Position numbers and translations under genes: made by a program. From NCBI GenBank assembly GCA_963726295.1, contig CAVSBW010000001.1, forward strand, positions 868,001 to 932,000: a DNA stretch of 64,000 nt. Reading direction: 5' to 3'. The notes below the pieces were generated by a model. The model was not told the DNA's origin, ran no database searches, and saw nothing but the letters and a program-made list of their open reading frames with translations. How positions within the stretch are numbered: the first letter of the stretch is position 1; every line of letters starts with the position of its first letter. This document shows positions 59,317-64,000 of the stretch, piece by piece. The DNA comes from DASSQJ01 sp963726295. GTDB taxonomy: Bacteria > Actinomycetota > Actinomycetes > Actinomycetales > Dermatophilaceae.

Positions 59317-61629
59317 ATGACCGCCTCTTCCGACGACGTCGACCAGACGCCACCCACCGCCGAGGAACCGCGGGACCCGGATGCCAGGGCGCGAGCCCGG
59401 CGTCCGCGGAAGGTCCTCTGGGGCGCGGTGCTCGTCCTCCTCGCGTGGCTCGCCATCGGCGGCCTCGGGGGTCAGGCCCAGGGCAAGCTCTCGGGCGTCC
59501 AGTCCAACGACAACGCCACCTTCCTGCCCAAGAACGCCGAGTCCACGCTGGTCAGCGAGGCGGTCGCGTCGTTCACCGAGAACACCAGCCTTCCCTACCT
59601 CGTGGTCGTCGAGCGGTCCGACGGCGGGGCTCTCACCCCCGAGGACCTGACCGCCGTCCAGGACTTCACCGCGGGCCTGCCCGACCTCGCCCTGCCCGAC
59701 ATCGAGGGCAAGACGCTCGGCGACTACCTCGACACCACCACCCCGCTGACGCCGATCCCGTCCGAGGACGGCCAGGCCGTGCTCATCAGCGTGCCGCTCG
59801 ACCAGGCCACGGGCACCGAGGCCGTGGGCGAGACGACCCCGCTGGCCGTCGGCGCGACGGCCATCCGCGAGGACATCACCACCACCCTCCAGCCCGCGGG
59901 CCTGGACGCGTACGTCGGTGGACCCGGGGGCCTCATCGCCGACTTCTCCGAGGCGTTCGCCGGCATCGACGGCATCCTCCTCGGGGTCGCCCTGCTCGTC
60001 GTGCTCGTCATCCTCCTCATCGTCTACCGCAGCCCGATCCTGCCCTTCGCCGTCCTGCTCAGCGCGGTGTTCGGCCTCTCGGGGGCGGCGCTGGTCGTCT
60101 ACCAGCTCGCGGTCAACGACGTCATCACGCTGTCCGGGCAGTCCCAGGGCATCCTCTTCATCCTCGTCGTGGGAGCCGCCACCGACTACGCACTGCTCCT
60201 CGTCAGCAGGTTCAAGGAGGAGCTGCACGACCAGGAGAACTCGTGGACGGCGCTGAAGCGGGCCTGGCGCGCCTCGGTGGAGCCGATCGTGGCCTCGGCG
60301 GCCACCGTCATCCTCGGGCTGCTCTGCCTGCTGCTCGCCGAGCTCCGCAGCACCTCGGGCCTCGGACCCGTCGGCGCCCTCGGCATCGCCGGTGCGCTGC
60401 TGGCCTCGCTGACCTTCCTCCCTGCGGTCCTCCTGCTGTTCGGGCGGAAGGCGTTCTGGCCGTTCGTGCCCAAGCTCGACCACGTCCACGCCGAGGACAG
60501 CGTCGGCACCCGAGGCATCTGGGGCCGGGTCGCCGGCCTCGTCGGCCGCCACCCGCGTCGCACCTGGACCATCACGCTCGTCCTGCTGCTGGCGGCCGCG
60601 GCCTTCGTGCCCACCTTCAAGGCGAGCGGGTCGACCATCGAGGAGACCTTCCTCACCGACACCGACTCGATCACCGCCCAGAAGGTCATCGCCGCGCACT
60701 TCCCCGCCGGGTCGGCCACGCCGGTGCAGATCGTGGTGCCGGAGGCTGACGCGGACGCCGCTCTCGCGGTCGTCGAGGACGACCCCGGGGTGGACAGCGC
60801 CTACGTCGGGGTGACCCCACCGCGGCCCGGACAGCCGCAGACGCCCCCGAACGTGGTCGACGGGCAGGTGCTCATCCAGGCGACGACCACGGCCGCGTCG
60901 GACAGCCAGGAGGCCGAGGACACCGTGCAGCGGCTGCGCACCGACCTCGACTCGGTGAGCACGGACGCGCTCGTGGGAGGGAACTCCGCGACCAACCTCG
61001 ACGTGCTCGACGCCAGCGCCCGTGACCTCAAGGTCATCGTCCCGACGATCCTGCTCGTCATCTTCGTCGTGCTCGCGCTGCTCCTGCGCTCCCTCGTGGC
61101 CCCGCTGCTCCTGGTGACGGCGAACGTCGTCTCGTTCGCGGCGACGATCGGTGTCGCCGCGCTCGTCTTCGACCACGTCCTCGGGTTCACCGGTGGTGAC
61201 CCCGCGATCCCGCTCTACGGCTTCGTCTTCCTCGTGGCCCTCGGCATCGACTACTCGATCTTCCTCATGACACGGGTGCGAGAGGAGTCGCAGCAGCGAG
61301 GGACCCGGCCCGGCATCCTCGTGGGGCTGGCCGTCACCGGCGGGGTCATCACGAGCGCCGGCATCGTCCTGGCGGCGACGTTCTCGGCCCTGGCCGTGCT
61401 GCCACTGGTCTTCCTCGTCCAGATCGCGTTCATCGTCGCCTTCGGCGTGCTGCTCGACACCTTCGTCGTCCGGTCGCTGCTCGTCCCCGCAGCGGCCTAC
61501 GACATCGGCCCCCGTGTCTGGTGGCCGGCCCACTTCGTCGCCGACGGCGGGGGGTCCGGCCCGGGACGGCACGCCTCGGGCCCGCACCCCCCGGCCGGGC
61601 CGGAGGACGCGGACGCCGCCGTCAGGTGA
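59317..61629 (+). CDS. MMPL/RND-family membrane transporter
   Basis: This 770-residue protein has the two-fold RND layout: a helix at about 33-52, a large outer loop (55-215), a bundle of about five helices (220-375), another helix (about 425-445), a second outer loop (450-560) and a last bundle (570-725). VVGAATDYALLLVSRFKEEL and LVALGIDYSIFLMTRVREE are the paired Asp-Tyr motifs that carry protons in MMPL transporters. Members export lipids, siderophores or toxic hydrophobic compounds; the substrate is unknown. The C-terminal 40 residues are Gly/Pro/Ala-rich. Start ATG 59317 is fixed by the -10 box. It overlaps the convergent patatin gene by 8 bp. Confidence 0.93.
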   Translation: MTASSDDVDQTPPTAEEPRDPDARARARRPRKVLWGAVLVLLAWLAIGGLGGQAQGKLSGVQSNDNATFLPKNAESTLVSEAVASFTENTSLPYLVVVERSDGGALTPEDLTAVQDFTAGLPDLALPDIEGKTLGDYLDTTTPLTPIPSEDGQAVLISVPLDQATGTEAVGETTPLAVGATAIREDITTTLQPAGLDAYVGGPGGLIADFSEAFAGIDGILLGVALLVVLVILLIVYRSPILPFAVLLSAVFGLSGAALVVYQLAVNDVITLSGQSQGILFILVVGAATDYALLLVSRFKEELHDQENSWTALKRAWRASVEPIVASAATVILGLLCLLLAELRSTSGLGPVGALGIAGALLASLTFLPAVLLLFGRKAFWPFVPKLDHVHAEDSVGTRGIWGRVAGLVGRHPRRTWTITLVLLLAAAAFVPTFKASGSTIEETFLTDTDSITAQKVIAAHFPAGSATPVQIVVPEADADAALAVVEDDPGVDSAYVGVTPPRPGQPQTPPNVVDGQVLIQATTTAASDSQEAEDTVQRLRTDLDSVSTDALVGGNSATNLDVLDASARDLKVIVPTILLVIFVVLALLLRSLVAPLLLVTANVVSFAATIGVAALVFDHVLGFTGGDPAIPLYGFVFLVALGIDYSIFLMTRVREESQQRGTRPGILVGLAVTGGVITSAGIVLAATFSALAVLPLVFLVQIAFIVAFGVLLDTFVVRSLLVPAAAYDIGPRVWWPAHFVADGGGSGPGRHASGPHPPAGPEDADAAVR

Positions 61630-62815
61630 CGAACACGTCCGGGTGCTCGCGCAGCCAGGCGCGGGCGTCGTCCTCACCGAGGTCGCCCGCCGCGGCGAAG
61701 TACTCCGGGTCGAACATCAGGTAGCTGAGCAGCTCTCCCTGGAGGGGGCTGTCGCTGCCGAGGAGCCGGTGCATGAGCTGCAGGTCGGGGTCCCGCAGCG
61801 TGTCGAGCAGCGACCCGTGGCGGCGTCGGTAGGTGTCCATCGCGGCCGCGGCCATGGCGTCGCCGTCCCGGGGGGCGATGCCGACGTGCGGTACGACCCG
61901 CACCGGGTGGGTGCCGTCGCCGGAGCGCAGCCGGGTGAGGGCCGTGGCGACCTGCGGGTCGGCGGCCAGCGCGTTCGTCTCGGCCAGCCGCCGGAGGTCG
62001 TGCCGCAGCGGGTCGTCCATCACCGCGCCCAGCAGGGTGGCGGCGCTGTCGGCGAGGTCGACCGGGGCGCTGTCGGCCGCTATGTCGGGCTCGGGCGCGC
62101 TCAGGCGGCCCGCCCCGACGGCCACCACCCTGTCGGCGCCGAGCTCGAGGGCAGGAGCGATCGGCGCGCGGCGCCGGGTGGCCCCGTCGACGTACCAGCC
62201 GGCGGCCTCCGGTGGCTCGCCGACGTGGACGGAGGGGAAGAGGGCGGGCACTGCGGCCGAGGCCATGAGGTGGTCGGTGCTCAGCCGTGCGGCCACGAAG
62301 TGGCGCTGCTGGGCTGTCGGCACGGAGGGCAGCCGTCCGCGGCCCTCGGTGAACAGCACCACCCTCCCGGTCCGGACCGAGCTGGCGGCGACGGCCAGGG
62401 CGTCGAGCCGGTCACCAGCGGTGTTGCGGTGCAAGGAGTCCCAGTCGATCCGGCCGGCCAGCGTCGACGCGAGCGGTGTGGTCCCGAACAGGCCACGGAG
62501 CCGGTACCCCGACCAGCCCACGGTCTCCGAGGCGTAGCGCAGCAGCACCTCGGGGACCTGCCGCCACAGCGGGCGCATCACCTGGGGCTTCGTGACGTGC
62601 CCGAGGAGTGTGGCGAGGTGGTCCACCTGCTCCTCCACCGGGAGGTGCGCGGTGGACGCCAGCTGGGCGGACAGGAGGGCGCCCGCGCTGCTGCCCACGA
62701 GCAGACGGGGACTGGCGTCGACCTCGGCGAGGGCCGGCAGCAGCACCCGCAGGACGCCGACCTGGTAGCCGGACCGGGCTCCCGCGGCGTCGAGGACCAG
62801 GGCCGTCGTCGTCAT
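61622..62815 (-). CDS. Patatin-like phospholipase/acyl hydrolase
   Basis: This 397-residue protein has the patatin fold. The nucleophile elbow is LLVGSSAGALLSAQLA (GxSxG), and the catalytic Asp is in GWYVDGATRRRAPI (DGA motif). The oxyanion region near the N-terminus (VLDAAGARSGYQVGVL) is a looser form of the DGGGxRG loop, with AAGARS. It probably hydrolyses lipid acyl esters. I chose ATG 62815 because TAGGGT lies 7 nt upstream, the spacing seen in many neighbours. GTG 62824 overlaps that box, although a GAGGGG would suit it. It overlaps the MMPL gene end by 8 bp. Confidence 0.88.
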   Translation of the reverse strand: MTTTALVLDAAGARSGYQVGVLRVLLPALAEVDASPRLLVGSSAGALLSAQLASTAHLPVEEQVDHLATLLGHVTKPQVMRPLWRQVPEVLLRYASETVGWSGYRLRGLFGTTPLASTLAGRIDWDSLHRNTAGDRLDALAVAASSVRTGRVVLFTEGRGRLPSVPTAQQRHFVAARLSTDHLMASAAVPALFPSVHVGEPPEAAGWYVDGATRRRAPIAPALELGADRVVAVGAGRLSAPEPDIAADSAPVDLADSAATLLGAVMDDPLRHDLRRLAETNALAADPQVATALTRLRSGDGTHPVRVVPHVGIAPRDGDAMAAAAMDTYRRRHGSLLDTLRDPDLQLMHRLLGSDSPLQGELLSYLMFDPEYFAAAGDLGEDDARAWLREHPDVFVT

Positions 62816-62822
62816 CCCGGCC

Positions 62823-62828
62823 ACCCTA
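62823..62828 (-). promoter_or_regulatory. -10 box of the patatin gene (leaderless-type)
   Basis: TAGGGT on the minus strand ends 7 nt before ATG 62815. Confidence 0.55.
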
Positions 62829-62844
62829 GGACCCCTCGCGCGTC

Positions 62845-63579
62845 TCAGGGCCGGGGCAGGCGGCGCGGCTCCAGCCGGTCCTCGCGGACGCCGTCGCCGT
62901 CACGGGTCACCACATAGGCGCCGGCCCCAGCCGTCTCGGCGACGGCCTCCACGAGCTCGGTGCCGTGGTAGACCAGCCCGACGCCGTCGTCGGTGCAGTG
63001 GGTCTCGGGCAGGGTGCCGTCGGCGACGAGCCGCTGGACCAGTGGGCGACGACGCGCCTCGGAGCCGTAGTGGACCCCGTTGCCGTAGGGCAGCAGTGCC
63101 AGCCCGTTGGTGACGGCGCGCAGCTGTGGTCCGAAAGAGTCCGTGGTGCCGCCGACGAACCAGCAGATGGAGCCGGCCGACACCCCCGACAGCACCACGC
63201 CCGCCTCCCACGCGGCCCTCAGGGCCGGGCCCACCCCGTGGACGTCCCAGACGGCGAGCAGGTTGGCGACCGAGCCCCCGTTGACCCAGACGACGTCCTG
63301 ACCGAGCAGGTGCCCGGGCACGTCGTCGAGGTTCGGCATCGGGAACAGGTCGAGGACGGTGGTGTCGAAGCCCGCCGTCCGGCCCGCCTGCAGCGCCTCG
63401 TAGGAGAACCATCCCTGGTCGCCCGAGGCCGTGCCGACGACGGTGACGCGAGGTCGTCGCCCGTGTGCCCCCGAGAGGTCGACGGCGTGGTGGACGAGGG
63501 CGTCGAACGCGAGCCGGGTCCGGTCGCCGGGGCGGTACCCCCCGCTGGTGGCCAGGACGGTGGGCTGGTCGGCGGGCAC
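62845..63579 (-). CDS. Peptidase E-like protein (S51 family)
   Basis: This 244-residue protein has the class-I-glutamine-amidotransferase-like fold of S51 peptidases. The nucleophile Ser is in VVLSGVSAGSICWFVGGTTDSFG, the family elbow. VWVNGGSVANLLAVW carries the GG-N motif, and HYGSEARRRPLVQRL and THCTDDGVGLVYHG lie in the C-terminal half. It is likely a cytosolic dipeptidase acting on Asp-containing or similar peptides. GTG 63579 is supported by TAGGGT 7 nt upstream. It is divergent from the kinase gene at 63647. Confidence 0.9.
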   Translation of the reverse strand: MPADQPTVLATSGGYRPGDRTRLAFDALVHHAVDLSGAHGRRPRVTVVGTASGDQGWFSYEALQAGRTAGFDTTVLDLFPMPNLDDVPGHLLGQDVVWVNGGSVANLLAVWDVHGVGPALRAAWEAGVVLSGVSAGSICWFVGGTTDSFGPQLRAVTNGLALLPYGNGVHYGSEARRRPLVQRLVADGTLPETHCTDDGVGLVYHGTELVEAVAETAGAGAYVVTRDGDGVREDRLEPRRLPRP

Positions 63580-63586
63580 GTCCCTC

Positions 63587-63592
63587 ACCCTA
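63587..63592 (-). promoter_or_regulatory. -10 box of the peptidase E-like gene (leaderless-type)
   Basis: TAGGGT on the minus strand ends 7 nt before the GTG at 63579. Confidence 0.6.
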
Positions 63593-63646
63593 GGACCCTG
63601 TGGACAACTCACCGGTGCCGAGCGCCGTCCCCGGCACAGTGGGGGG

Positions 63647-64000
63647 ATGGCGGTCACGGGGGAGGTCACGGCGGCGCCCGAGGTGGCGGGATTCGAGCTC
63701 GGCCGGGTCATCGCACGCGGTGGCACCTCGGAGGTCTGGGAGGGCGTGCGCGAGGCGGACGGGCGGCGGTTGGCGGTCAAGGTCGCCCTCGCCGAGCGCG
63801 ACGCCGTGGCGGCTGCCGTCCGCGAGGCCTCGCTCTCGTCGGCGGCCGCCGACGCGCACGTCGTGCCGGTCGAGGCCTGCCTCCCGCTGCCGGACGGCCG
63901 GGTCGCACTCGTCATGCCGCTCGTCAGGGGCGGTGACCTCGCCTCGCTCGTCGCCGCGCGGGGGCACCTCGGCGCCGGGGAGGTCGTCACCGCGCTGGCA
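63647..64000 (+). CDS. Ser/Thr protein kinase, N-terminal fragment (cut by window edge)
   Basis: 118 codons are open from ATG 63647 to the end of the window without a stop. The translation shows the kinase N-lobe: glycine-rich loop LGRVIARGGTSEVWEGV (about 18-34), the ATP-binding Lys in RLAVKV (about 45), and the hinge region ALVMPLVRGGDLASLVAARG. This is a Hanks-type (PknB-like) kinase. Catalytic loop and any membrane or PASTA domains lie outside. A CACAGT box 6 nt upstream resembles the leaderless -10 pattern with one deviating base, and six G also precede the ATG. Confidence 0.85.
   Translation, partial: MAVTGEVTAAPEVAGFELGRVIARGGTSEVWEGVREADGRRLAVKVALAERDAVAAAVREASLSSAAADAHVVPVEACLPLPDGRVALVMPLVRGGDLASLVAARGHLGAGEVVTALA

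Overview
The window is very G+C-rich, densely packed DNA with many GTG starts and stop/start overlaps. It carries a complete actinobacterial division and cell-wall (dcw) cluster ending in sepF-yggT-wag31, a GlnR box at glnA, an HspR (HAIR) operator at hsp20, and the lipB-lipA-DUF4191-RDD-glnA neighbourhood known from mycobacteria. This points to a high-G+C Actinomycetota chromosome. A Micrococcales (Intrasporangiaceae-like) source is my guess and is not proven. I saw no rRNA, tRNA, insertion sequence, CRISPR array or prophage.

Layout. (1) 1-7913: five genes coupled by 4-base GTGA overlaps. They encode an unknown two-part protein, a class III nucleotide cyclase fused to an ATPase/TPR regulator, a carotenoid-desaturase-like flavoprotein, a second protein ending in a similar beta-rich module, and a polyprenyl diphosphate synthase. 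The set looks like a cyclase-regulated isoprenoid pathway and is the best candidate for an undescribed system. (2) 8023-9750: a three-part thioredoxin-reductase-like flavoprotein without the redox CxxC, followed by a five-copy 11-bp repeat. (3) 9849-14454, minus strand: the moxR / DUF58 / transglutaminase (TgpA) trio. (4) 14771-34840: MraZ boxes, then mraZ-rsmH-ftsL-ftsI-murE-murF-mraY-murD-ftsW-murG-murC-ftsQ-ftsZ-pgeF-yggS-sepF-yggT-wag31. This makes UDP-MurNAc-pentapeptide and lipid II and builds the septal and polar growth machinery. (5) 35011-41190: a DksA-type zinc-finger protein with a histone-H1-like tail, lspA, an RluD-type pseudouridine synthase and dnaE. (6) 41414-52017: a secreted 5'-nucleotidase, oligopeptidase B, a tandem universal stress protein, mtnA, a SatD/DUF3307 pair behind a palindromic operator, a class II aldolase-like protein, hsp20 with a perfect HAIR, a thioesterase and two small membrane proteins. 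(7) 52286-53720: a lipoamide-dehydrogenase-like gene broken by three frameshifts. (8) 53811-59242: glnA (TTG start, perfect double GlnR box), an RDD protein, a small membrane protein, a DUF4191 protein, lipA and lipB, with unusual repeats between lipB and lipA. (9) 59317-64000: an MMPL transporter, a patatin-like phospholipase, a peptidase E-like protein and the start of a Ser/Thr kinase cut by the window edge.

A recurring regulatory theme is a TANNNT -10 box ending only 6-8 nt before the start codon of at least eleven genes, which predicts leaderless mRNAs. It also settles several start choices.
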